Positions 9,058-16,499 of a stretch of 39,713 bases of DNA are shown here, one piece after another. The notes below the pieces were generated by a model. The model was not told where the DNA came from. It made no database searches and was given only the letters and a program-made list of their open reading frames with translations. Every line of letters starts with the position of its first letter. Position 1 is the stretch's first letter. The position numbers were made by a program, and so were the translations under genes. Source of the DNA: Alphaproteobacteria bacterium (GTDB lineage: Bacteria > Pseudomonadota > Alphaproteobacteria > Rhizobiales > Hyphomicrobiaceae); NCBI GenBank assembly GCA_022600345.1, contig JAHZKP010000104.1, positions 1-39,713 on the forward strand, in the 5' to 3' direction.

Positions 9058-9525
9058 TTAGTCATCATTAGTTTGCGGATTTTCCACCCACCTGACCATG
9101 GCTTTGCCCTCGCCAGGTTCATCTGGCCAGCGCTGGCCCGCCAGGCGTCCGGCGAAGTCGTGGGTGATGTCCCAATAAATTTCTGTGTCCAGCTCCATCC
9201 CGTTTTTGGTCAGGCCAAATCCGTCGGCTGTAATTAACCATTCGATGTTTGCGAGCACCTCGTGGATGGCCTCCTGGCGCTCCTTTGAGAGGAGTTGGGC
9301 AACGTAGAGACGTTGATCCGTGTCGAGCGATTCGACGAAGCGGTTGAAGCGTTCGTTTTCCTTGCGGGGCTTGGAAAGAATATCCCGACCTACCGGCAAT
9401 CTGCCGTTGGTTGAGACCCAATGGCCGTAAAATCCTGGCTTGCATGCAGTTTCGACGGCTTGGTCTATGAAATCCTTGTAGGCCTGGGCGGCTTGGGTGC
9501 CGGCGCTATGGTCCTGTGAGGCCAT
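9058..9525 (-). CDS. Hypothetical protein, possibly DUF6547 family
   Basis: 155 aa, soluble, with no signal peptide or membrane segment. Visible features are a helical N-terminal part (QAYKDFIDQAVETACK), a segment DILSKPRKENERFNRFVESL, and a central helix ending in ERQEAIHEVLANIEWLITADGFGLTKNG. The C-terminus is Trp-rich (YWDITHDF, RWPDEPGEG, RWVENPQ). The pattern of an early FID helix, an ExNxF motif and ERQEAIHEVLA reminds me of DUF6547 proteins, whose function is unknown. It lies convergent with mrcA and divergent from prfB. I infer no function. Confidence 0.7.
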   Translation of the reverse strand: MASQDHSAGTQAAQAYKDFIDQAVETACKPGFYGHWVSTNGRLPVGRDILSKPRKENERFNRFVESLDTDQRLYVAQLLSKERQEAIHEVLANIEWLITADGFGLTKNGMELDTEIYWDITHDFAGRLAGQRWPDEPGEGKAMVRWVENPQTNDD

Positions 9526-9608
9526 CTTGTCTCCTTTGGTTTACACAAGTCTGTTGCAGCTTTATATCCCTGCTAGATTCCCAGATACCGCTTAGAATGA
9601 GGCATGAG

Positions 9609-10737
9609 ATGCGCGCTGAGTCGCAGAAAAACGTCGATTCCATCAAGGAGGCCATGGCCCTCCTGAGGAGGCATCTTTGACTGGGATACCGCCAAGGCCC
9701 GGTTGGAAGAGCTGAACGCGCAAGCCGAGGACCCCGCCTTCTGGAGCGACCAGAAAAAGGCGCAGAAGGTGATGCGCGAACGCCAATCCCTGGAGCGGGC
9801 GATCAATAGCTACGAAAGCCTTGAGCGGGATCTGGAAGATTGCGTCACTCTGATTGAGCTTGGGGAGGCCGAAGGTGACCCCGATACGGTTGCCGAGGGC
9901 GAAACGCAGCTTAACGTGCTGGAAAAGGACGCGCAGCGGCGTTCGGTTCAGGCGCTGCTGTCAGGTGAAGCCGACGGCAACGATACGTTTGTTGAGATCC
10001 ACGCCGGCGCCGGGGGGACGGAAAGCCAGGACTGGGCGCAGATGTTGACGCGGATGTACTCGCGCTGGGCGGAAAAGGCTGGCTACCGGGTGAGCCTGAT
10101 CGAGGAGAGCCCCGGGGAAGAAGCGGGCATCAAGTCGGCAACGCTGGAGATCAAGGGCGAAGATGCCTACGGCTGGTTGAAAACGGAATCTGGTGTGCAC
10201 CGGCTGGTGCGGATTTCGCCATATGATTCCAATGCGCGCCGCCACACCAGCTTTGCTTCCGTCTGGGTGTTCCCGGTTGTCGATGACGACATCGACATCG
10301 AGATCAACGAGAGCGAATGCCGGATTGACACCTACCGTGCCTCAGGGGCTGGCGGGCAGCACGTCAACACCACCGACTCGGCTGTGCGGATCACCCACGT
10401 CCCAACCGGCATAGTTGCAGCAAGCCAGCAGGAGCGTTCGCAGATCAAGAACAGGGCGATTGCCTGGGCAATGCTGAAGTCGCGGCTTTACGAGCGTGAG
10501 TTGAAGATCCGCGAGGACAAGGCCAACGCGGAAGCCGCTTCAAAGACGGAAATCGGCTGGGGGCACCAGATCCGATCCTATGTTCTGCAACCCTATCAAT
10601 TGGTGAAGGACTTGCGAACTGGCGCACAGAGCACCGATCCGCAGGGGGTTCTCGACGGCGACATCGACCAGTTTACCGAAGCCGCCCTCGCCCAACGGGT
10701 AACGGGGGCGAGCGTTGAGGTTGAGGATGTGGAGTAG
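9609..10737 (+). CDS. prfB: Peptide chain release factor 2, with programmed +1 frameshift
   Basis: RF2 ends translation at UGA and UAA. Zero-frame translation from ATG 9609 gives 23 residues (MRAESQ...LLRRHL) and meets TGA at 9678-9680. The +1 frame resumes at GAC 9679 ([14 protein letters not shown]) and runs to 10737, making about 375 aa, a normal RF2 length. The junction has the classic recoding site: AGGAGG at 9665-9670 region, three bases, then CTT TGA C. Low RF2 would stall at the UGA and favour shifting, giving autoregulation (known in E. coli). The GGQ motif that triggers peptide release is in [16 protein letters not shown]. The stop-recognition tripeptide reads SPY instead of SPF ([14 protein letters not shown]). 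Automatic calling would truncate this gene to the 9703 start. Confidence 0.95.
9665..9681 (+). promoter_or_regulatory. prfB programmed frameshift site
   Basis: An internal Shine-Dalgarno-like AGGAGG is followed by CAT, the slippery CTT codon (9675-9677), the in-frame stop TGA (9678-9680) and C 9681. Spacing matches the E. coli prfB site. The encoded protein continues without interruption across it (LLRRHL then DWD), which is the normal RF2 sequence, so this is recoding and not a mutation. Confidence 0.93.
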
Positions 10738-10887
10738 GCTGGTGAGTCGTGGGTCGTTGTTGGTGATATTGCTGACGGTCGCGCACCCGTGCTGGTTCAT
10801 CAATCGGTCAATGTGTGCTTGAGCAGAATGGGGATCGCGGCCTACACTTGACGGGACGCGCCCGAACACATCTGCCAAGGTAGTGCC

Positions 10888-11262
10888 ATGACCGAAAATC
10901 CCGCTTTTGACTTCAGCCTGCTGGCCCAAGGCGACATTCCCCATAAGAAATATGCCGAGGGCGACAAGATCTTTCTGGCCGGCGCCGATGGTTCGCAGAT
11001 GTTTATCGTGTGCTCGGGCCGGGTCTCGATAAAGGCGGCGGGCATGGTGCTTGAAAATGTCGGACCTGGCGGGTTATTCGGCGAAATGGCGCTGATCGAT
11101 GGCAGCCCGCGCAGCGCTACGGCAATCGCCGCCGAGCCGTGCGAAATTGCGGTGGTCGGGCAGCAGGACTTTCTAAACCTCGTGGGGCGCAGCCCGGAGT
11201 TCGCTCTGACGGTGATGCAGCTCATGGCAAAGCGAATTCGGCGCACGAATGAGAGCTTGTGA
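10888..11262 (+). CDS. Single-domain cyclic nucleotide-binding protein
   Basis: 124 aa consisting almost only of a CNMP-binding (CAP_ED) beta-roll: YAEGDKIFLAGADGSQMFIVCSGRVSI, then the phosphate-binding-cassette region GGLFGEMALIDGSPRSATAIA, then a closing helix. GEMALIDGSPRSA keeps the Glu and Arg that contact cyclic nucleotide in CRP-type proteins. There is no DNA-binding helix-turn-helix, kinase or channel domain, so it cannot act as a CRP regulator by itself. It may be a stand-alone ligand sensor working through a partner protein. It follows prfB by 150 bases in the same direction and may be cotranscribed or independent. Confidence 0.88.
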   Translation: MTENPAFDFSLLAQGDIPHKKYAEGDKIFLAGADGSQMFIVCSGRVSIKAAGMVLENVGPGGLFGEMALIDGSPRSATAIAAEPCEIAVVGQQDFLNLVGRSPEFALTVMQLMAKRIRRTNESL

Positions 11263-11591
11263 GGTTTTGGGGTCCACACTTCCTTTGCTCAACACCGCGC
11301 AAGCTTGTGTTGACGACCTAGAGTCGTGTGGAGCTGGATTCCAAGATACGGTGTGTGTTTACGGGGCATATTTGGTGGCGTACGACCCTGCGAAGTTGAT
11401 CGCCTTAAATGGCCAACAATCGCGGGTTGCTGGATACATTTCGTCCCCCTTCTACGTCATGGCCGAGAAGTCGACGATCCACGCAAGGCGCTGAATTCGC
11501 TGTTGTTTTCTATGTTCTCTAAGGTTGAAAGAGAGGCCGGTGCGGGCGGTATCAAGGAGGGCTGGCCCCAGTGTCCTTGAAGCTTGCATGG

Positions 11592-11611
11592 ATCCTCACC
11601 TTCGTGAGGAT
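11592..11611. repeat. Dispersed palindromic repeat (REP-like)
   Basis: ATCCTCAC (11592-11599) pairs perfectly with GTGAGGAT (11604-11611) around the loop CTTC. Read on the minus strand, the surrounding 60 bases translate as the ILTKVRIHASFKDTG type of string seen repeatedly as junk ORFs in proteobacterial genomes, which suggests a high-copy intergenic repeat. Copy number cannot be judged from this single copy. Confidence 0.6.
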
Positions 11612-11821
11612 GACGTTGGTGGGTGAGGTGTTTTTGGCGGCGCTTCGGATGCCCATCGCCGCTGCGCGGCGACATCCGCGCCCCGACACCTTGTGCACGG
11701 CCAGCGAATACCCCGTGGCGGCCTTATGGATCGAGACTTTCGCGCCAAACTCTCGTTTCCCGACATCCGGCGCCGTGCGGTTCCCCGAATTGGCTGGGGA
11801 GTTTTTCCGAGAGCGCGGAAT

Positions 11822-11919
11822 GGCGCAATTCATTGCGCCCTACCGTCGACGTTTGATGTAGAAAGGCGCAATTCATTGCATCCGGTTGACGTTTAAGGTA
11901 GGGCGCAACGCGTTGCGCC
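11822..11919. repeat. Three-unit cluster of GGCGCAA palindromes
   Basis: Three related units start at 11822, 11865 and 11902 (spacing 43 and 37 bases). The first contains GGCGCAAT / ATTGCGCC around TC (11822-11839). The second is the same but degenerate on the right arm (11865-11880). The third, at 11902-11919, is a perfect 18-base palindrome GGCGCAACGCGTTGCGCC. Between palindromes the sequence (GACGTTT followed by A/G-TAG) is also partly repeated. This looks like a REP/BIME-type array. Confidence 0.7.
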
Positions 11920-12033
11920 GGTCACACGCTGCAATCACACAGTCGGTAAATTTGTGGTTCGTTGCGCAAGGATGACGCGTTGGGCGCGGCGTGGTAGGTG
12001 GCTGTTTCCTTTTCTTCCCGGATCGCTATTCAC

Positions 12034-12948
12034 ATGACGCTGACCGTTCCCAAGACTTATAACCTGATCGAAAGCACCGGCTTTGCCGGTTACGAGCTGT
12101 TGGATTCTGGTCATGGGCGGAAGCTTGAGCGCTTTGGTGACATCATCGTCGACCGGCCTGAGGGCCAGGCGATTTGGCAGCCCAGGTTGCCAAAGGAACG
12201 CTGGGGCAAAGCGCATGCGGTGTTCTCGGCTTCCGGAGAGGATGAGGAAAAGGGCAAGTGGCGCATCGATCGCAAGGTTCCAGATAGCTGGCCGGTCGAT
12301 ATTGATGGTGTGAAAATGCTCTGCCGCCTGCAGGGCCTTTGGCACCTGGGGTTGTTTCCCGAACAGATGCCGCATTGGCAATGGATGCTGGAGAAAATTG
12401 CCGCTGCCAAGGCTGCCGGTGTCGAGCGCCCGCGCGTTTTGAACCTGTTTGGTTATACGGGAGCTGCCTCATTGCTGGCAGCGGCGGCGGGTGCCGAAGT
12501 CGTTCACGTCGACGCCTCCAAGAAGGCAATCCAATGGGCGCGTGAAAATCAGTCGGCATCAAAGCTTGAGGCGGCGCCGGTCCGCTGGATGCTGGATGAT
12601 GCGCGCAAGTTTACAGCCCGCGAAGTGCGCCGTGAGCGCGACTATCACATCTTGCTGGTCGATCCACCGAAGTTCGGGCGCGGGCCCAAGAATGAGACCT
12701 GGGATCTGTTCGCCGACGTGCCCGGTTTGATGGAGGATTGTGCGAAGCTCGCTGCCCGGCGGCATGCCGCGATGGTGCTGACGGTTTATGCAATCCGGGC
12801 CTCGGGTTTTTCGTTTGCCGAACTGGTGGCGGAGAAATTTGCTCATGCGGGCGGCAAAATGGATGTCGGTGAATTGGCGATCCGCTCCAGGGACGGGCGG
12901 GCGGTTGTGCCGACGTCACTGTTCGTGAGGTGGTCGGGCAATGCGTGA
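12034..12948 (+). CDS. Class I SAM-dependent RNA methyltransferase (RlmI-like)
   Basis: 304 aa from ATG 12034; a GTG at 11998 would add 12 residues, and neither start has a clear ribosome binding site. The Rossmann-fold catalytic domain contains the SAM-binding motif VLNLFGYTGAASLLAAAAGAE, the acidic motif HVDASKKAI, and the catalytic-type loop LVDPPKFGRGPKNETWDL. These match the RlmI/RlmK-like rRNA cytosine/guanine methyltransferase domain, but the N-terminal PUA domain of RlmI is missing. The substrate is probably rRNA, base unknown. The stop overlaps the start of the next methyltransferase gene by 8 bases, so the two are likely translationally coupled. Confidence 0.88.
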   Translation: MTLTVPKTYNLIESTGFAGYELLDSGHGRKLERFGDIIVDRPEGQAIWQPRLPKERWGKAHAVFSASGEDEEKGKWRIDRKVPDSWPVDIDGVKMLCRLQGLWHLGLFPEQMPHWQWMLEKIAAAKAAGVERPRVLNLFGYTGAASLLAAAAGAEVVHVDASKKAIQWARENQSASKLEAAPVRWMLDDARKFTAREVRRERDYHILLVDPPKFGRGPKNETWDLFADVPGLMEDCAKLAARRHAAMVLTVYAIRASGFSFAELVAEKFAHAGGKMDVGELAIRSRDGRAVVPTSLFVRWSGNA

Positions 12949-13780
12949 TCGACCGAGCCGCTCCAGACCTCAATCCGTCAAGCCGATTGCCAGTTTGCAA
13001 AACGACCGGGTGAAGGCGATCCGTGCGCTCGACATGCGCAAGGTCAGGCGGGAAAAGGGACTGTTTGTTGCCGAGGGGGCATCAGTATTGATCAGTGCGA
13101 GAGAGGCGGGCTGGGTTCCTGAGTCGCTCGTCTATGAGCCGAAAGGGGCTTCGAGCCCGCTGGTGCGCGGGCTGATCGATGAAGCGTTGAAAGCTGGCGT
13201 TGAAGTTCTCGAAGTGACGCCTGCGGTGTTGGCAAAGGTTTCGTCGAAGGAAAATCCGCAAGCGGTTCTGGGGGTATTCAAGCAGCGCTTTGCCGGCGTG
13301 CCGCTGGTAGGCGGGGTTGCGCAAGAGGCGGTCTGGCTGGTGCTGGAAGCGGTTCGCGATCCGGGCAATCTGGGCACCATCATGCGGACCGTCGATGCGG
13401 TGGGTGCGGCGGGGATTATCCTGGTTGGGGACTGCTGCGATCCTTATTCGCGCGAGTGCATTCGGGCAACGATGGGTTCGGTGTTTGCAGTGCCGCTCGT
13501 CAAGATGGCGGTCGAAGATTTCGTTGAGTGGCAGGCTGCATGGAGGGGCGATGTTGTCGGCCTGCACCTGTCGGGGGCTGAGGATTTTCGCACGCCAGAC
13601 TATCGCGAACCCGTGTTGGTGTTGATGGGCAGCGAGGGACCGGGCTTGAGTGATGAGCTTACCGCTGCCTGCTCGCGCCGGGTGAAGATACCAATGGCGG
13701 GGCGTCTTGATTCTCTCAACCTTGCGGTCGCCACGGCGTTGACGCTCTATCAAATTCGCGGGCCGCATCTGAGCCTTTGA
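12941..13780 (+). CDS. TrmH/SpoU-family RNA 2'-O-methyltransferase
   Basis: 279 aa. An N-terminal substrate-binding domain (IASLQNDRVKAIRALDMRKVRREKGLFVAEGASVL) is followed by a SPOUT domain with the three typical motifs: LEAVRDPGNLGTIMRTVDA, LVLMGSEGPGLSDE, and the knotted SAM-binding segment KIPMAGRLDSLNLAVATA. The family methylates ribose 2'-O positions in rRNA or tRNA; the layout is nearest RlmB or TsnR-like proteins. The exact target cannot be read from the sequence. It overlaps the upstream RlmI-like gene and precedes the PRMT-like gene by 72 bases, so the three form a methyltransferase cluster. Confidence 0.93.
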   Translation: MRDRPSRSRPQSVKPIASLQNDRVKAIRALDMRKVRREKGLFVAEGASVLISAREAGWVPESLVYEPKGASSPLVRGLIDEALKAGVEVLEVTPAVLAKVSSKENPQAVLGVFKQRFAGVPLVGGVAQEAVWLVLEAVRDPGNLGTIMRTVDAVGAAGIILVGDCCDPYSRECIRATMGSVFAVPLVKMAVEDFVEWQAAWRGDVVGLHLSGAEDFRTPDYREPVLVLMGSEGPGLSDELTAACSRRVKIPMAGRLDSLNLAVATALTLYQIRGPHLSL

Positions 13781-13852
13781 GCCTTGAGCCAATGAACCTT
13801 TGAACCTATCGGGCTGACGGCCCGAGGCGAAACCTGAGAGTGCCCGAACGCC

Positions 13853-14791
13853 ATGCGCATTGAATATCACCGCACGCTGATTGCCGATCACGTTCGCAAC
13901 GAGGTTCTGTTTGAAGCGCTTAAGGCGGTGATCGTGCCCGGCCAAACGACGGTTGCCGACATCGGCGCGGGGACGGGTCTTTTGGGGTTGATGGCGGCCA
14001 AGCTGGGGGCGAAAGAGGTTTATCTTTATGAGACGGCGGAGGTCAGTGGCGTTGCCGAAGCGGTGATCGAGGCGAGCGGGTTTGAGAACTGCTTTCTGAT
14101 GCCGTGCCACTCCATGGAGATGCACGAGCCGCCAACAGTCGATGTGATCATCTCCGAGACGCTGGGCAACTACGCGTTTGAAGAGGACATGATTGCGACG
14201 CTGAATGATGCGCGGGGGCGTTTTCTGAGACCAGGCGGGGTTATTCTGCCGCGCGCCGTTCGCCAATTTGCTGCGCCGGTTGTCGGGCCGCGTTTGGACG
14301 GAGAACTGCGCGCATGGGCAGCAACAGGTGAGCGTTACGGGCTGGACTTATCGGTGCCGCTGGCAATGAGCATGAACAATGCGTATGTCCGGCGCATAGA
14401 GCCTCAAGAATTGCTGGCTGCCGAAGGAAAAATCTGGGACCGGATCGACTTGTCTGTCGATGGCGACGCAAACCGAAGTGGGCGTGCCGATTGGGCTGTT
14501 GATGCCCCAACGAGGGTATATGGATTTGCGGTGTGGTGGGAGGCTGAGTTTGGCGAGGGGCTGTCGTTATCGACGGGACCTGAAGCTGCGGCGACGCATT
14601 GGGAACAATTGTACTTTCCCTTGGCGGAGCCTGTGCGGGCTGATGAGGGGAAGAGCATTCGGCTGGAACTTCAATCGCAAAGCTCGCCGGATACAGGAAC
14701 GCATCTTTCCTGGTGCGGATCGCTCATCTCCGGGGAGGGCGAGGTTGTCGCCCGTCAGGAGATGGATTTGGACCGGGGCTATTTGCCGTGA
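13853..14791 (+). CDS. Protein arginine methyltransferase (PRMT)-like protein
   Basis: 312 aa. The protein shows the order of motifs typical of eukaryotic PRMTs: an N-terminal EYHRTLIADHVRNEVLFEAL resembling the PRMT signature before motif I, motif I VADIGAGTGLLGLMAAKLGA, the acidic YLYE, a double-E-like loop SETLGNYAFEED (SEWMG in classical PRMTs), and a C-terminal beta-barrel region with VWWEAEF and a THW loop in ATHWEQLYFPL. It would transfer methyl groups from SAM to a protein arginine; the substrate is unknown. Automatic pipelines may call such proteins L11 methyltransferase-like. It stands 72 bases after the TrmH gene and ends 26 bases from the convergent gene. Confidence 0.82.
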   Translation: MRIEYHRTLIADHVRNEVLFEALKAVIVPGQTTVADIGAGTGLLGLMAAKLGAKEVYLYETAEVSGVAEAVIEASGFENCFLMPCHSMEMHEPPTVDVIISETLGNYAFEEDMIATLNDARGRFLRPGGVILPRAVRQFAAPVVGPRLDGELRAWAATGERYGLDLSVPLAMSMNNAYVRRIEPQELLAAEGKIWDRIDLSVDGDANRSGRADWAVDAPTRVYGFAVWWEAEFGEGLSLSTGPEAAATHWEQLYFPLAEPVRADEGKSIRLELQSQSSPDTGTHLSWCGSLISGEGEVVARQEMDLDRGYLP

Positions 14792-14817
14792 TGCGCGGTG
14801 GCTGTGCCGGTCCTTTG

Positions 14818-15480
14818 CTATTGTGAGCTGTGGGTGACCCATTGCAGTCGTGGTGGCGGTGGTTGCCTGGGTGTCCTGGCAGTGGTGGGGGCTTTCATAG
14901 TTGCCGGGCCGTGGGGCTTGGCTGATGCCGGGGTCAGCGTTGCGGTTCGGTCGGCGAATGCCTTGGGTGGATTGAAGCCGCTTGGCATTCCAAACAGGAT
15001 GACCGCGACGATTGAGATTATGAAGCCGGTGACCAGGAGAGTGATGGCGACAGATGCGGCTTTGCGGACAAATGACGCGCGGTGGGAGCGGCCTGCCGAC
15101 TTGATCCACGGTGTTTCCGGCCGGGGGCCTAGTCCGCGGTTGCGGGTTGCGGTGGTTGGCGGCGTGCTTTCGTCTGGCAATGGGGAGGCCCGCGTTTCAG
15201 CACCATGCGCGTGGGGCGCCGGTGTGATGCCGACAACTTCGGTCTTGGCAGTTTCCGAAAGATGAAGCGGCTCGTCGATGTCGTAGTCGTCTGGTGCGGC
15301 CTGCTTGGGGGGGCTGTGTTTGGGATTGCGGGCAAGCAGAACGGCCAATTCGCGTTCCAGGCGCAGCTCGGTTTTGGAAACGTCGGCGCCATCGGCGGCC
15401 AAGCCTGTTTCATCTTCGCCGGGCAACGGCGGCGGTTTGGCCTTCTTGCGGCTGTTGCCTTTGAAAATATCTAAAATCAT
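14818..15480 (-). CDS. Hypothetical single-pass membrane protein
   Basis: 220 aa from ATG 15480 (MILDIFKGNSRKKAKPPPLPGED); an in-frame upstream ATG at 15564 would add 28 poorly coding residues. The N-terminal two thirds are hydrophilic and Pro/Asp/Arg-rich, without a signal peptide. A helical stretch (TELRLERELAVLLARNPK) is followed by one membrane segment near residues 150-175 (ASVAITLLVTGFIISIVAVILFG). A short Thr/Ala/Pro-rich tail follows. The predicted topology is N-terminus in the cytoplasm with a short periplasmic tail. I recognise no family. The gene is convergent with the PRMT-like gene and divergent from nnrU. Confidence 0.68.
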   Translation of the reverse strand: MILDIFKGNSRKKAKPPPLPGEDETGLAADGADVSKTELRLERELAVLLARNPKHSPPKQAAPDDYDIDEPLHLSETAKTEVVGITPAPHAHGAETRASPLPDESTPPTTATRNRGLGPRPETPWIKSAGRSHRASFVRKAASVAITLLVTGFIISIVAVILFGMPSGFNPPKAFADRTATLTPASAKPHGPATMKAPTTARTPRQPPPPRLQWVTHSSQ

Positions 15481-15891
15481 GGCCGATAATCCCCGCCCGC
15501 GACGCGCGCGCAGATCATCGTTCGCTGGCAATGCCGCGATTGGACTGCTGGAGTACGCATACACCCTCCTTAGCCCCTAGCCCGCCGCTACTCAGGCTAC
15601 CCCGTTTATCAATTCGACCTGGATCAGGCAGACGCATTGGACGAAGCGCACACACCAACTTCATTTTCCAATGCCGACCTACTGCAAGCATCCGGACGGC
15701 CGAACCCCGTCAGCCGTCGGATGATAGTATAATGCACGTGGTCATTTGGCAACAGCCTACTTGTACTTTAGAGCAATTGCGCAAGAGGCGACGTTTTGCA
15801 CCGAAAATCTGCAATGGCGTTGAGGGCGTTTTCGGCTATGTATCCTGTTTCGCATGGGATGCGTTGAAACGGGAATTAAGGAGATGCGGTC
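15481..15891. other. Divergent intergenic region before nnrU
   Basis: 411 bases between the divergent hypothetical gene and nnrU, apparently holding both promoters. Open frames here are short and lack family resemblance. A partly AT-rich patch (GATAGTATAATGC, about 15722-15734) contains TATAAT and could be a -10 element for nnrU, but no convincing -35 is present. Confidence 0.3.
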
Positions 15892-16473
15892 ATGATGATG
15901 CTTGTTGTCGGGTTGGTGGTGTTTTTTACGATTCACCTCATTCCGACTACTCCGGCGCTGCGAAGCGGATTGGTCGAGCGCTACGGGGAAGGCGCCTATA
16001 AGATTGCTTTCTCGGTTGCTTCACTGATTGCCTTCGTCGTGATCGTGATAGGGTATCACAAGATGCAGTTGACGCTGGGCTCCAAGAACCCGGTCTTGTT
16101 CGAGGCACCGACCTGGAGCCGGCATCTGGCGATGGTTCTGATGATCCCCGCATTCATCTTTCTGGTGGCTGCCTATGTCCCCTCGCGGATCAAGGCGGCG
16201 CTGAAACACCCGATGCTGGTGGCGGTGAAGATCTGGGCGCTGGCGCACCTGTTGGCGAATGGAGATGCGGCTTCGCTGGTGTTGTTCAGCTCGTTCCTGG
16301 CGTTTGCGGTCTACGACCGGATTTCGCTGAAAAAGCGCGGTGAAGCCGGCGGAGTTGCGGGGGACACGCCTGTTATGAACGATATCATTGTTGTTGTGGC
16401 CGGATTGGCTCTTTACGCGGCGATGGTCTCGTTTGGACACCAGTATCTGATCGGTGTGCCGATCGTGGGCTGA
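15892..16473 (+). CDS. NnrU-family integral membrane protein
   Basis: 193 aa, very hydrophobic, with five or six membrane segments. Family signatures include the N-terminal GLVVFFTIHLIPTTPALRSGLVERYGEGAYK and the central KHPMLVAVKIWALAHLLANGDAASLVLFSSFLAFAVYDRIS. NnrU-type proteins were named for a link to nitrite and nitric oxide reduction in denitrifiers, and related 15-cis-zeta-carotene isomerases share the fold with a heme ligand. No denitrification or carotenoid genes are nearby, so its job here is open. A strong ribosome binding site (AAGGAGA) precedes the ATG triplet at 15892. Confidence 0.9.
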   Translation: MMMLVVGLVVFFTIHLIPTTPALRSGLVERYGEGAYKIAFSVASLIAFVVIVIGYHKMQLTLGSKNPVLFEAPTWSRHLAMVLMIPAFIFLVAAYVPSRIKAALKHPMLVAVKIWALAHLLANGDAASLVLFSSFLAFAVYDRISLKKRGEAGGVAGDTPVMNDIIVVVAGLALYAAMVSFGHQYLIGVPIVG

Positions 16474-16499
16474 CAAGTCGAAGGCGGCTGGCGTGCTGT

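Larger units (their letters stand above)
11263..11997. other. Gene-free interval with palindromic repeats
   Basis: 735 bases with several open but unconvincing frames. Translations such as VILTKVRIHASFKDTGA are the familiar spurious products of dispersed bacterial repeats, not proteins. Two repeat types are listed separately: a hairpin at 11592-11611 and a three-unit palindrome cluster at 11822-11919. CG-rich inverted sequence (CGCCGC with GCGGCG) also occurs around 11658-11672. Confidence 0.6.

Noticed and set aside
9677-9703. A possible frameshift mutation in prfB.
   Set aside because: The site exactly matches the programmed recoding signal, and the shifted product is the normal RF2 sequence.
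11249-11494. ORF of 81 codons after the cyclic nucleotide-binding gene.
   Set aside because: No coding character, no ribosome binding site, and it runs into repeat-rich DNA.
13082-14266. A 394-codon minus-strand ORF across two methyltransferase genes.
   Set aside because: Antisense shadow of two well-supported genes; no motifs and skewed composition.
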